Below are positions 7,440 to 14,024 of a DNA stretch of 19,449 nucleotides, piece after piece; within the stretch, counting starts at the first letter, position 1, and each line of letters begins with the position of its first letter. The position numbers were made by a program, and so were the translations under genes. Below the pieces are notes generated by a model. That model was given only the letters and a program-made list of their open reading frames with translations. It did not search any database and had not been told where the DNA came from. Source of the DNA: a bacterium (GTDB taxonomy: Bacteria; UBA9089; CG2-30-40-21; SBAY01); NCBI GenBank assembly GCA_040757115.1, contig JBFLYA010000057.1, positions 1-19,449 on the forward strand, in the 5' to 3' direction.

Positions 7440-8159
7440 ATGAAAAAAGAAAAGACAACTCCAGTTCCAGAATTGGTGGAAAGATTAAAGTCTTTTCATC
7501 AAGAAGCAGTGAATTATACTGAAGAATTAAAAAAAACTCATTCATTACACGAAAGTGAGCAGGAACACCTAAAAAAGTCATATCAGGATTTTGAAAAGAT
7601 TTATATCAATACTATTTGTACCTTAGCGGATGCTATTGATGCCAGGAGTAACTATACAAGAGGACATTCTTCAAGGGTAAGACATTATGTTGAAATGATG
7701 GGTAAAAAGTTAAATTTACCAGAAGATGAATTAAAAACACTTGGTATCGCCGCAACTTTACATGATATTGGTAGAATGGGAATTGATAATACTATCTGGG
7801 AGAAACCTGGTGGATTGACTAATGAAGAATATGAAGTGGTGAAACGCTATCCAGCTGAAAGTGCAGATGTCTTAGCCTCTGTTTCCTTTTTGGAGTTTGT
7901 TGCAAAAATAGTTCGGCATCATCGCGAAAATTATGATGGCACAGGTTATCCAGATAAACTTAAAGGAGAAGAAATACCACTTGGGGCTCGAATATTATCC
8001 GTTGCTGATGCCTTTGATGCAATGACATCAGAGCGTCCTTATCGTGAGCGAATTGACCCTGAAGTAGCCATAGATGAACTTAAAAATAAAGCAGGAACCC
8101 AGTTTGACCCAAAGGTGGTTGAAACCTTTATCTCTATCTGGGAACAGATGTATAGCTAA
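7440..8159 (+). CDS. HD-GYP domain phosphohydrolase, probable c-di-GMP phosphodiesterase
   Basis: Residues 1-55 are a helical linker with no recognisable sensory domain. The HD-GYP domain fills the rest. The metal-binding LHDIGRMGI has H108 and D109, and the signature HHRENYDGTGYP spans residues 160-171. ADAFDAMTSERPYR follows, all as in active family members, which hydrolyse the second messenger cyclic di-GMP. Length 239 aa makes it a compact, soluble stand-alone enzyme; partner response regulators are not in the window. GGAGG precedes the ATG. Activity is inferred from intact motifs, and some family members act on other cyclic dinucleotides. Confidence 0.92.
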   Translation: MKKEKTTPVPELVERLKSFHQEAVNYTEELKKTHSLHESEQEHLKKSYQDFEKIYINTICTLADAIDARSNYTRGHSSRVRHYVEMMGKKLNLPEDELKTLGIAATLHDIGRMGIDNTIWEKPGGLTNEEYEVVKRYPAESADVLASVSFLEFVAKIVRHHRENYDGTGYPDKLKGEEIPLGARILSVADAFDAMTSERPYRERIDPEVAIDELKNKAGTQFDPKVVETFISIWEQMYS

Positions 8160-8220
8160 ATAAGAAATAGCAGAAGCATATAGCAGAATCTAAGCTCGAC
8201 TGGACGAATTAGGGTCACTC

Positions 8221-8412
8221 GTAACTGTTCACCGCACAGACGCAGAGAAAAAAATTAAAATCTATGGACGCTGGCTTGCCTGCTGAACATTCAGCAAGCA
8301 GGTCATAAGTATTTCTATGTCTGCATCAATAATCTTTTATGTTATCTGATTTATTTCCATATCTTCTCTGTTCCTCTGCGTCTCTGCGGTAAAGGACTAC
8401 CTGAACGGTTAC
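8221..8412. mobile_element. Family A hairpin element, copy A3
   Basis: GTAACTGTTCACCGCA at the left and CTGAACGGTTAC (8401-8412) at the right are inverted family A ends. Inside, CAGACGCAGAGAA pairs with CTCTGCGTCTCTGCGG, and the centre holds a smaller hairpin, CCTGCTGAACATTCAGCA. It occupies most of the 336-bp gap between the HD-GYP gene and tRNA-Leu. No coding capacity is visible. Confidence 0.7.
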
Positions 8413-8416
8413 ATAG

Positions 8417-8449
8417 AGTTTAGTGGCAATCCTCGCCGCCGCTGCTGAA
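8417..8449. repeat. 33-bp segment shared with 4315-4347
   Basis: AGTTTAGTGGCAATCCTCG and following bases match 4315-4347 at 30 of 33 positions by eye. In both places the segment lies just outside the right end of a family A element, so it may be a longer form of the element or a preferred neighbour. Confidence 0.6.
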
Positions 8450-8495
8450 TTCTATCGGTGGACGCATGACTGATAACCGATTACCTTCCTATATT

Positions 8496-8582
8496 GCCGA
8501 AGTGGTGAAATTGGCAGACACGCCAGGTTCAGGGTCTGGTGGAGGTAACTCTGTGGGGGTTCGAATCCCCCCTTCGGCACCA
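8496..8582 (+). tRNA. tRNA-Leu (CAG anticodon)
   Basis: A class II tRNA with acceptor GCCGAAG/CTTCGGC, anticodon stem CCAGG/TCTGG with loop TTCAGGG (anticodon CAG), a long variable arm GTGGAGGTAACTCTGT, T stem GGGGG/CCCCC, discriminator A and encoded CCA. No good promoter is visible immediately upstream. Confidence 0.93.
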
Positions 8583-8663
8583 AAAATTTTAGCCTACTTC
8601 TAACAGAATAGACCGTGATAAATTATTTGAATAAAATTTAAACATTCACCTCATCCCGGCAGT

Positions 8664-8808
8664 TATAGTAGTTATTAACGAAAATTTCTCATAGAACAGA
8701 TATAGCAACAGGGTTGATGGTTGATAGTTTATAGTTGATAGTTTCATAGACTATCAACCATCAACTATCAACAATACTAATGTGAACTTTTGGTTAATAC
8801 TTACTATA
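8664..8808. mobile_element. Family B hairpin element, copy B2 (inverted relative to B1)
   Basis: The 145 bp from TATAGTAGTTATTAACG to GGTTAATACTTACTATA are the reverse complement of 6318-6462 with two differences by eye. It ends 39 bp before the -35 box of the porA promoter. The remaining 80 bp between tRNA-Leu and this element show no gene. Confidence 0.8.
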
Positions 8809-8847
8809 CGATGTGTCTGGGGTATTCTACACATATAAAAAAACTTC

Positions 8848-8876
8848 TTGCAAGATTTAAAATATTGTGCTATAAT
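8848..8876 (+). promoter_or_regulatory. Sigma70 promoter for porA
   Basis: TTGCAA at 8848-8853, a 17-bp spacer and a perfect TATAAT at 8871-8876 lie 45 bp before the porA ATG. The ribosome binding site AAAGGAGG (about 8904-8911) follows. Confidence 0.75.
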
Positions 8877-8920
8877 TAAACTGAAAAAACATAAAAGAGA
8901 AAAAAGGAGGAAGAAAGAAG

Positions 8921-10090
8921 ATGCGAGTAACAAAAACAGGTAACGAGGCAATGGCAGAGGCAATGCGTCAAATTAATCCAGATGTTGTCGCCGCATATCC
9001 AATTACACCCGCTACAGAAATAGTGCAGATATTTGCAAATTTTGTTGCGGATGGTCTGGTAGATACAGAATTTATTGCGGTTGAGAGTGAACATTCGGCA
9101 ATGAGTGCTTGTATTGGTGCCTGTGCCGTTGGAGCACGAACAATGACTTCCACAGCCTCACAAGGACTGGCATTAATGTGGGAAATGCTTTATATTGCCT
9201 CAGGATTAAGATTACCAATTGTTTTAGCCGAAGTAAATAGGTCACTTAGTAGCCCAATCAATATTCATTGTGACCATTCAGATACTATGGGTGCTCGGGA
9301 CGCGGGTTGGATTCAAATTTTTTGTGAAAATGCTCAAGAAGCCTATGATAGTCTTATCCAGGCCGTTCGGATTGCCGAAGAATCTCTATTACCAATAATG
9401 GTAACTACTGACGGATTTATTATCAGCCACGGGATGGAAACTATGGAATTGATTGAAGATAAAGAAGTAAAAACTTTTATTGGAGAGTATAAACCAAAAT
9501 ATACCGTCCTGGATATTGATAATCCGATAACTATGGGTGCGATAGACTTTACCGATTACTACTTTGAACATAAAAGACAAACCATTGAGGCGATGAGAAA
9601 CTCAAAAGAAATAATTGCTAAGGTTAATCAAGAATTTGGGGCAAAATTTGGCAGACACTACGAATTCTTTGAAGAATATAAATTGGAAGATGCAGATATA
9701 GCTATTGTTGTTTTGGGTTCTACGGCAGGAACTTCAAAGGTGGTGATAGATGAATTACGCCAGAAAGGAATAAAGGCGGGTTTATTAAAACTACGCGTAT
9801 TCAGACCATTTCCTGTTCAAGAAATAGCCCAGATTTTATCCAGAATACCTTGTGTGGCAGTGATGGACCGTTCCGACTCATTAAATGCCTCTGGAGGTCC
9901 TGTTTGGACTGAAATCCGCTCCGCTCTTTATGACTTCAATACCAGACCTAAAATGATTAATTACATTTATGGATTAGGTGGAAGAAACATTGGGTTAGAA
10001 ATGCTCAGGTCGGTATTTGAAGACCTGAAAAATATCCTGAAGACAGATAAAATCGATAAGCAAATTCGGTATTTGGGAGTGAGGGAATAG
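8921..10090 (+). CDS. porA: Pyruvate:ferredoxin oxidoreductase alpha subunit
   Basis: Alpha subunit of a 2-oxoacid:ferredoxin oxidoreductase, which oxidatively decarboxylates a 2-oxoacid to acyl-CoA and reduces ferredoxin. It begins with the typical GNEAMAEAMRQINPDVVAAY followed by PITPATEIVQ. VESEHSAMSACIGACAVGAR, TSTASQGLALMWEMLY and DSDSLNASGG-like sequence (MDRSDSLNASGG) follow in the order expected for PorA-type subunits. Length 389 aa is normal. The ATG at 8921 has AAAGGAGG upstream. porB starts 94 bp downstream, so the two are probably one transcript. Pyruvate is the likeliest substrate from overall resemblance, but the alpha subunit alone does not exclude another 2-oxoacid. Confidence 0.9.
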   Translation: MRVTKTGNEAMAEAMRQINPDVVAAYPITPATEIVQIFANFVADGLVDTEFIAVESEHSAMSACIGACAVGARTMTSTASQGLALMWEMLYIASGLRLPIVLAEVNRSLSSPINIHCDHSDTMGARDAGWIQIFCENAQEAYDSLIQAVRIAEESLLPIMVTTDGFIISHGMETMELIEDKEVKTFIGEYKPKYTVLDIDNPITMGAIDFTDYYFEHKRQTIEAMRNSKEIIAKVNQEFGAKFGRHYEFFEEYKLEDADIAIVVLGSTAGTSKVVIDELRQKGIKAGLLKLRVFRPFPVQEIAQILSRIPCVAVMDRSDSLNASGGPVWTEIRSALYDFNTRPKMINYIYGLGGRNIGLEMLRSVFEDLKNILKTDKIDKQIRYLGVRE

Positions 10091-10184
10091 AAATCTAAAA
10101 TGTAACTATTTAACCATCTGAAGTGAATAACAGGACTCAAATTTATCTGAGACTGTTGACCAAATAAGAGGAGGTTTAATACAA

Positions 10185-11120
10185 GTGGCAACTTTAAAAG
10201 AATTATCTCATAAGAAAGAACTTTTATCTGGTGGACATCGAGCGTGTGCTGGATGTACCGAACCAATAGCCGTCCGACAAATATTAATGGCAACAGACAC
10301 ACCAATAGTGGTGTGTTGTCCAACCGGGTGTCTTGAGGTGACGACAACTATTTTCCCTTATACTGCCTGGCGGATGCCATGGATACATTCTGCATTTGAA
10401 AACGCGGCGGCAACCATTAGTGGAGTAGAAACAGGGTATAAAGCCCTTAAAAAAAGGGGTAAAATTGACAAAGAGATTAAATTTATAGCGATAGGTGGTG
10501 ATGGTGGAACTTATGATATTGGTTTTCAATCACTATCTGGGGCAATGGAACGGGGACATAATATTCTCTATGTTTGCCTTGACAATGAAGCATATATGAA
10601 TACTGGTATTCAACGTTCAAGTGCCACACCAAAAGGTGCTCATACAACAACTTCACCTGCAGGTAAAGTTATCCCCGGGAAAAAGACATTTCGTAAAGAT
10701 TTAAGCGCGTGTATTGCCGCTCATAATGTTCCTTATGTGGCTCAATCTATTCCCAGTATGTGGAAAGATTTAACCAATAAGGTTCAAAAGGCATTAGCCG
10801 TGAACGGACCTACTTTTATCAATGTTCTGGTGCCTTGTAGATTAGGTTGGGGATTTCCACCTGAAAAGGCGATTGATATTGGTCGAGAAGCAGTTAATTC
10901 TTGCTTTTGGCCATTATATGAAGTAGAAAATGGCGAATGGAAATTAACTTATAAACCGAAAGAAAAAACCCCAGTAAAAGATTGGTTGAAATCTCAAGTA
11001 AGGTTCAAACACTTATTTAGACCGGAAAATGAGTCTATACTCCAGGAGATACAGACAGAAGTTGACCATAATTGGGAAAGACTTCAAAAATTATGTGAAT
11101 TTAGTGTCGGACTTGTCTAA
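10185..11120 (+). CDS. porB: Pyruvate:ferredoxin oxidoreductase beta subunit
   Basis: Thiamine-diphosphate-binding beta subunit, partner of PorA. The N-terminal HRACAGCTEPIAVRQ holds a CxxC of the iron-sulfur cluster site, and CCPTGCLEV follows. The thiamine-diphosphate/Mg motif is GGDGGTYDIGFQSLSGAMER to DNEAYMNTGIQRS (about residues 105-148). TPKGAHTTTSPAGK is typical of pyruvate-type PorB. A further conserved cysteine region is LVPCRLGWGFPP. Length 311 aa fits. The GTG at 10185 follows GAGGAGG by about ten bases. The gamma and delta (ferredoxin-like) subunits found in four-subunit PORs are not adjacent, so they are encoded elsewhere or absent. Confidence 0.92.
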   Translation: MATLKELSHKKELLSGGHRACAGCTEPIAVRQILMATDTPIVVCCPTGCLEVTTTIFPYTAWRMPWIHSAFENAAATISGVETGYKALKKRGKIDKEIKFIAIGGDGGTYDIGFQSLSGAMERGHNILYVCLDNEAYMNTGIQRSSATPKGAHTTTSPAGKVIPGKKTFRKDLSACIAAHNVPYVAQSIPSMWKDLTNKVQKALAVNGPTFINVLVPCRLGWGFPPEKAIDIGREAVNSCFWPLYEVENGEWKLTYKPKEKTPVKDWLKSQVRFKHLFRPENESILQEIQTEVDHNWERLQKLCEFSVGLV

Positions 11121-11158
11121 CTGATTAGGAAGGTAAAGAAGAGGGGGAGACAATTAAA

Positions 11159-11497
11159 ATGGAAGATGACAAATTTAAAAATAAATTGTTTTTCTCCATT
11201 GGTGAGGTAAGTCAATTAACCGATGTTAAATCTTACATTTTAAGATATTGGGAATCTGAGTTTGACTTATTGTCACCTGAAAAAACTGAAACAGGTCAAA
11301 GAAGGTATCGAAAAAAAGACATAGACTTGATTTTAAAAATAAAGGACTTATTATATAAAGAAGGCTATACAATTGCTGGTGCTAAACGATATTTAAAAAG
11401 AAAACAATTTAAAGAAGAAGGAAAATTTATTGAAATAGAAAAAGATTATTTAAAAAAAGAACTTATGGAGATGTTAAAGATAATGGAGAAGAAGTAA
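11159..11497 (+). CDS. MerR-family transcriptional regulator
   Basis: A 112-residue protein with an N-terminal winged helix-turn-helix of the MerR class: FFSIGEVSQLTDVKSYILRY, then WESEF, GQRRYRKKDIDLILKIKDLL and EGYTIAGAKRYL (about residues 10-80). The C-terminal tail is short, lysine- and glutamate-rich and probably a dimerising helix, with no effector-binding domain or metal-binding cysteines. Such compact MerR-like proteins are common next to housekeeping genes in anaerobic bacteria, and their targets are often unknown. It starts 38 bp after porB and is likely cotranscribed with porAB; AGAGGGGGAG precedes the ATG. Confidence 0.88.
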   Translation: MEDDKFKNKLFFSIGEVSQLTDVKSYILRYWESEFDLLSPEKTETGQRRYRKKDIDLILKIKDLLYKEGYTIAGAKRYLKRKQFKEEGKFIEIEKDYLKKELMEMLKIMEKK

Positions 11498-11515
11498 GGG
11501 AACAAGTTAATAAGT

Positions 11516-11747
11516 TATAGCACTTATTAATCGAAATTTGACATAGATATAGCTATGAAATTCCAAATCACAAATTCCAAATTCCATTTAGTGAATTAGT
11601 GAATTAAGCGAATTAGCGAATTAGTAAAATCTAATCTCTAATTCACTAATCTCTAATTCGCTTTTTGGTATGTGGAATTTGGTGCTTGGGATTTGGGATT
11701 TTTTTACTTATCCACTCTGAGTAAAGTTTTGACTAATAACTGCTATA
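11516..11747. mobile_element. Family B hairpin element, copy B3 (longer core)
   Basis: TATAGCACTTATTAATCG at the left and ACTAATAACTGCTATA at the right are family B-type inverted ends. The 232-bp core differs from B1/B2: it pairs AATTCCAAATCACAAATTCC with GGAATTTGGTGCTTGGGATT, and GAATTAGTGAATTAAGCG with CTAATTCACTAATCTC. These arms are arrays of short degenerate tandem repeats. Confidence 0.65.
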
Positions 11748-11757
11748 TGACTTTATT

Positions 11758-11845
11758 CTCCCCTCGCTTCGCTCGGGGAAAACAAGGCAATGGAGACGGA
11801 TGCTCCTTCGGGGCACCGCTCATCGCCGCATTAGGCACTTGAATT
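11758..11845. repeat. GC-rich hairpin region before hicB
   Basis: Between element B3 and hicB lies a stretch much richer in G and C than its surroundings. It contains CCCTCGCTTCGCTCGGGG and the stem-loop TGCTCCTTCGGGGCA (about 11800-11814). No open reading frame is convincing. It completes the 369-bp gap between the MerR gene and hicB. Function unknown; it could be imported with the toxin-antitoxin pair. Confidence 0.35.
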
Positions 11846-11866
11846 CGAGAAGAGGAGAAAAAAAGG

Positions 11867-12166
11867 ATGAGAAATAAATACACAGCAATAATTCGTAAAA
11901 GCAAATTTGAATATGTTGCTGTATGTTTAGAATTGAATGTTTCTGCCTGTGGAGAAGATCTTGCTGATGTAGAGAAAAACCTAAGAACGGCAATAGAATT
12001 GTATGAGGAAGATATAAGAAAATATCCAAAAACAGTTGTGTCTTCTATTTCTCCTGAGGAGTTGATAGAGTTTTTGAAAGATACAGAGCCTGAATGGTAT
12101 AAAGAGCCCAAGAAGGGTCTGATATTAAGACCTCTTGAGGTACATGAGGTTCCATCATATGCTTAA
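11867..12166 (+). CDS. hicB: HicB-family antitoxin
   Basis: A 99-residue protein with the HicB partial RNase H-like fold: YTAIIRKSKFEYVAVCLELN, VSACGEDLADVEKNLRTAIELY, then an acidic tail. HicB binds and neutralises the HicA mRNA interferase and usually represses its own operon. AGAGGAG precedes the ATG at 11867. It overlaps hicA by eight bases (ATG of hicA at 12159 inside the last hicB codons). The antitoxin gene comes first, the less common order for hicAB but well known. No separate C-terminal helix-turn-helix is evident. Confidence 0.85.
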   Translation: MRNKYTAIIRKSKFEYVAVCLELNVSACGEDLADVEKNLRTAIELYEEDIRKYPKTVVSSISPEELIEFLKDTEPEWYKEPKKGLILRPLEVHEVPSYA

Positions 12167-12326
12167 GATACCTGCTCTTTCCAGTAAAGAACTTGTCAGA
12201 TTATTGGAAAAAGGGGGAGTAGTATTTGTCAGACAGGGACCAACAGACCATGCTATATATTCAAGGATAGTTGAAGGAAGAAGATATTCTACTCCTGTCA
12301 GGCTCATTTTAAATCACGGGGCGTAG
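12159..12326 (+). pseudogene. hicA: HicA-type toxin, truncated at tRNA-Pro
   Basis: The frame from ATG 12159 gives 55 residues: MLKIPALSSKELVRLLEKGG, VVFVRQGPTDHAIYSR and EGRRYSTPV. This matches the start of the double-stranded-RNA-binding-like HicA fold with its conserved histidine (TDHAIY). Related proteins usually continue for about 20-25 residues with a helical C-terminus. Here the frame instead runs through LILNHGA and stops inside the 5' end of tRNA-Pro. The last ten bases overlap the tRNA. The simplest reading is that a rearrangement joined a broken toxin gene to the tRNA, leaving an inactive or altered toxin. A longer in-frame TTG start at 12135 exists but fits the family less well. 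Confidence 0.75.
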
Positions 12327-12395
12327 CGCAGCTTGGTTTAGCGCACCAGCATGGGGGGCTGGGGGTCAGCGGTTCGAATCCGCTCGCCCCGACCA
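12317..12395 (+). tRNA. tRNA-Pro (GGG anticodon)
   Basis: Acceptor CGGGGCG/CGCCCCG, D stem GCGC/GCGC, anticodon stem CCAGC/GCTGG with loop ATGGGGG (anticodon GGG), T stem AGCGG/CCGCT, discriminator A and encoded CCA. The D loop is slightly long (11 bases). Its first ten bases also serve as the end of the hicA frame. Confidence 0.93.
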
Positions 12396-12424
12396 GGTAA
12401 TTTATCAACTTATCCGGGCTGTAA

Positions 12425-13411
12425 CTATAGTTTGTTTAAAGTTTGAATAAAGGGTTGATAGGCAATACCTTTTTCCGTAATAATTGCTTTAATAAATTTA
12501 TTCGGGGTAACATCAAACGCGGGTGAATAAACATTTATTCCCTCAGGTGCAGTTCTTTTACCAAATCCATAAGTAATTTCGTCTGCTTCTCTTTCTTCTA
12601 TGGGAATTTGTGAGCCATCTTCTAATGACAAGTCAATTGTAGATGTAGGCGCAACAACATAAAAAGGAATATTATGTTCTTTGGCTAATACTGCCACGCC
12701 ATAGGTACCAATTTTATTAGCTGTATCGCCATTTTGGACGATTCTATCCGCACCAACGATAACGAGATTGATTTTCCCTTGTTTCATTACCATTGCGGCC
12801 ATATTATCACAGATTAATGTTACATCAATTCCTGCTTGCATTAATTCCCAGGTAGTTAATCTTGCACCTTGTAATAAAGGTCTTGTTTCATCTGCAAACA
12901 CCTTAATTTTCTTACCTTGTTTTTGGGCCGTGTATATAGCCGCAAGTGCCGTTCCTATGCCACCGGTGGCTAATGCCCCAGCATTACAATGAGTAAGAAT
13001 CGTATCACCATTTTTTATTAATGAGGCACCATATTCACCCATCTGGCGGCATTTTTCTCTATCATCCTCATGAATTGATTTAGCCTCTTTTAATAACGCC
13101 TCTTTTAATTCTGAGCCTTTATGATTTTTCGCACATTTCGCCATCCTTTGTAATGCCCAAAATAGATTAACTGCCGTTGGTCGAGTGCTCTCCAGAAGTT
13201 TAATACTCTGTTCTATTCTATTTACACCCAGGACAACGCCATAAGCCGCGGCAACACCAATAGCTGGTGCCCCTCGGACCCGTAATTTTTTTATTGCCTC
13301 GGCGACTTCATCCACAGTGCTACATTCTAAATAAACCAGTTCCTCTGGCAATTTCGTCTGGTCTATAATCTTTAATTTATCATCTTCCCATTTAATCGTT
13401 TCAACTATCAT
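12425..13411 (-). CDS. mtnA: S-methyl-5-thioribose-1-phosphate isomerase
   Basis: Isomerises methylthioribose-1-phosphate to methylthioribulose-1-phosphate in methionine salvage; related sugar-phosphate isomerases also act in nucleoside catabolism. Signature segments are RVRGAPAIGVAAAYG (about residues 44-58), THCNAGALATGGIGTAL with the catalytic cysteine C142, and VGADRIVQNGDTANKIGTYG with the catalytic aspartate D222. Counting from the chosen start the protein is 328 aa. An upstream ATG at 13429 would add six hydrophobic residues, but it lies between the -35 and -10 boxes of the apparent promoter and lacks a ribosome binding site, so the ATG at 13411 is preferred. No other methionine-salvage genes are adjacent. 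The gene faces the rest of the window. Confidence 0.93.
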   Translation of the reverse strand: MIVETIKWEDDKLKIIDQTKLPEELVYLECSTVDEVAEAIKKLRVRGAPAIGVAAAYGVVLGVNRIEQSIKLLESTRPTAVNLFWALQRMAKCAKNHKGSELKEALLKEAKSIHEDDREKCRQMGEYGASLIKNGDTILTHCNAGALATGGIGTALAAIYTAQKQGKKIKVFADETRPLLQGARLTTWELMQAGIDVTLICDNMAAMVMKQGKINLVIVGADRIVQNGDTANKIGTYGVAVLAKEHNIPFYVVAPTSTIDLSLEDGSQIPIEEREADEITYGFGKRTAPEGINVYSPAFDVTPNKFIKAIITEKGIAYQPFIQTLNKL

Positions 13412-13419
13412 AACCACGA

Positions 13420-13448
13420 ATATTAACATAAAAATTGGGATTTGTCAA
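13420..13448 (-). promoter_or_regulatory. Sigma70 promoter for mtnA
   Basis: On the minus strand, TTGACA (13448-13443), a 17-bp spacer and TAATAT (13425-13420) precede mtnA. Initiation about seven bases after the -10 would fall near 13413, practically at the preferred ATG at 13411, implying a leaderless or nearly leaderless transcript. Confidence 0.6.
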
Positions 13449-13461
13449 TTTTTTTATTCTG

Positions 13462-13479
13462 ACCGAAAAATAGACATAG
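13462..13479 (-). repeat. 18-bp inverted repeat, left arm, upstream of mtnA promoter
   Basis: ACCGAAAAATAGACATAG is the exact reverse complement of 13992-14009. It sits 13 bp upstream of the mtnA -35 box. The AT-rich spacers between arm and -35 box are also similar on both sides. Confidence 0.75.
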
Positions 13480-13503
13480 GATAGAAAAAAACGATAAAAC
13501 CCC

Positions 13504-13552
13504 TTGTATTTTGATGAGTTTTGTGATATAATTATTATAACCACAATGGTTA
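13504..13552 (+). promoter_or_regulatory. Orphan promoter with operator-like palindrome
   Basis: TTGTAT (13504-13509), a 17-bp spacer and TATAAT (13527-13532) form a good sigma70-like promoter. TAACCA-CAA-TGGTTA (13538-13552) is a perfect 6+6 palindrome at the expected transcription start, as for a repressor site. Downstream there is no credible gene: element A4 begins at 13561. Confidence 0.5.
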
Positions 13553-13560
13553 AAAAAACT

Positions 13561-13777
13561 GTAACCGTTCAGGTTCCTCCAAATATCAAAATGCAAAAAG
13601 CAAATATAAAAATTACATATCAAAATGTAAAATTATCTCTTTCAGCGTTAAAATACTTGAAGTCCTTTTTGAAATTTGATTTGTAATTTTGCATTTTGAT
13701 ATTTGATTTTTGATATTTATTTGTTGTTTCCCCCAAATCCTATTTTGCAGAATCCTATACACCAACTGAACAGTTAC
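13561..13777. mobile_element. Family A hairpin element, copy A4
   Basis: GTAACCGTTCAGGT (13561-13574) and CCAACTGAACAGTTAC (ending 13777) are inverted family A ends. The core pairs AATATCAAAATGCAAAAAGC with GCATTTTGATATTTGATTTT, a palindrome of degenerate short repeats unlike the cores of A2, A3 or A5. No transposase is encoded. Confidence 0.7.
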
Positions 13778-13991
13778 AAAAAACTGGTAATGGGGTAATG
13801 AGATAGAAAGAGAGAAGTTGTTTGAATTTGAGGGGATTGAGAGTGATTTAAGGGGGAGTCCGCTGTCTGCGTTGCTGAGGTAAGAGGCAAAAAGACAACC
13901 AAGCCCCAAAACAGGATATTTTTGTCAGTCGTACTATGTCAAACGGGTTAAAAAATGCCTTTATACAGGATAAAGAGGAGTATGACCATTT
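13778..13991 (+). other. Non-coding region with a possible gene-end remnant
   Basis: The frame 13791-13883 encodes a 30-residue stretch with no start codon, EKLFEFEGIESDLRGSPLSA near its end, that reads like the tail of a real small protein whose front is missing. The orphan promoter at 13504 and element A4 lie just upstream, so it may be the residue of a disrupted gene. The rest, to the 18-bp inverted repeat at 13992, shows nothing recognisable. Confidence 0.25.
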
Positions 13992-14009
13992 CTATGTCTA
14001 TTTTTCGGT
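13992..14009 (+). repeat. 18-bp inverted repeat, right arm, upstream of the cas promoter
   Basis: CTATGTCTATTTTTCGGT is the exact reverse complement of 13462-13479. It lies 15 bp upstream of the -35 box of the promoter at 14025, in the same relative position and orientation as the other arm has to the mtnA promoter. Confidence 0.75.
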
Positions 14010-14024
14010 TTCAAAAAATAATTG

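Noticed and set aside
9967-10347. 126-codon minus-strand open frame across the porA-porB junction
   Set aside because: It overlaps two well-supported plus-strand genes and resembles no family.
11529-11560. Promoter from TTGACA in element B3
   Set aside because: No -10 box at a suitable distance; the TTGACA is part of the family B terminal region.
11743-12111. 122-codon minus-strand open frame
   Set aside because: It is antisense to hicB and the GC-rich hairpin region; hicB has a good ribosome binding site and clear family features.
12396-12424. Intrinsic terminator after mtnA
   Set aside because: No G/C-rich stem followed by a U-tract on the minus strand.
13504-13686. Possible small protein starting ATG 13546 behind the orphan promoter
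   Set aside because: Nearly all of it is encoded by the terminus and core of element A4, so it is more likely a chance frame.
13613-13909. 98-codon minus-strand open frame
   Set aside because: Much of it lies within the palindromic core of element A4, giving low-complexity Ile/Lys/Ser sequence with no plausible start signal.
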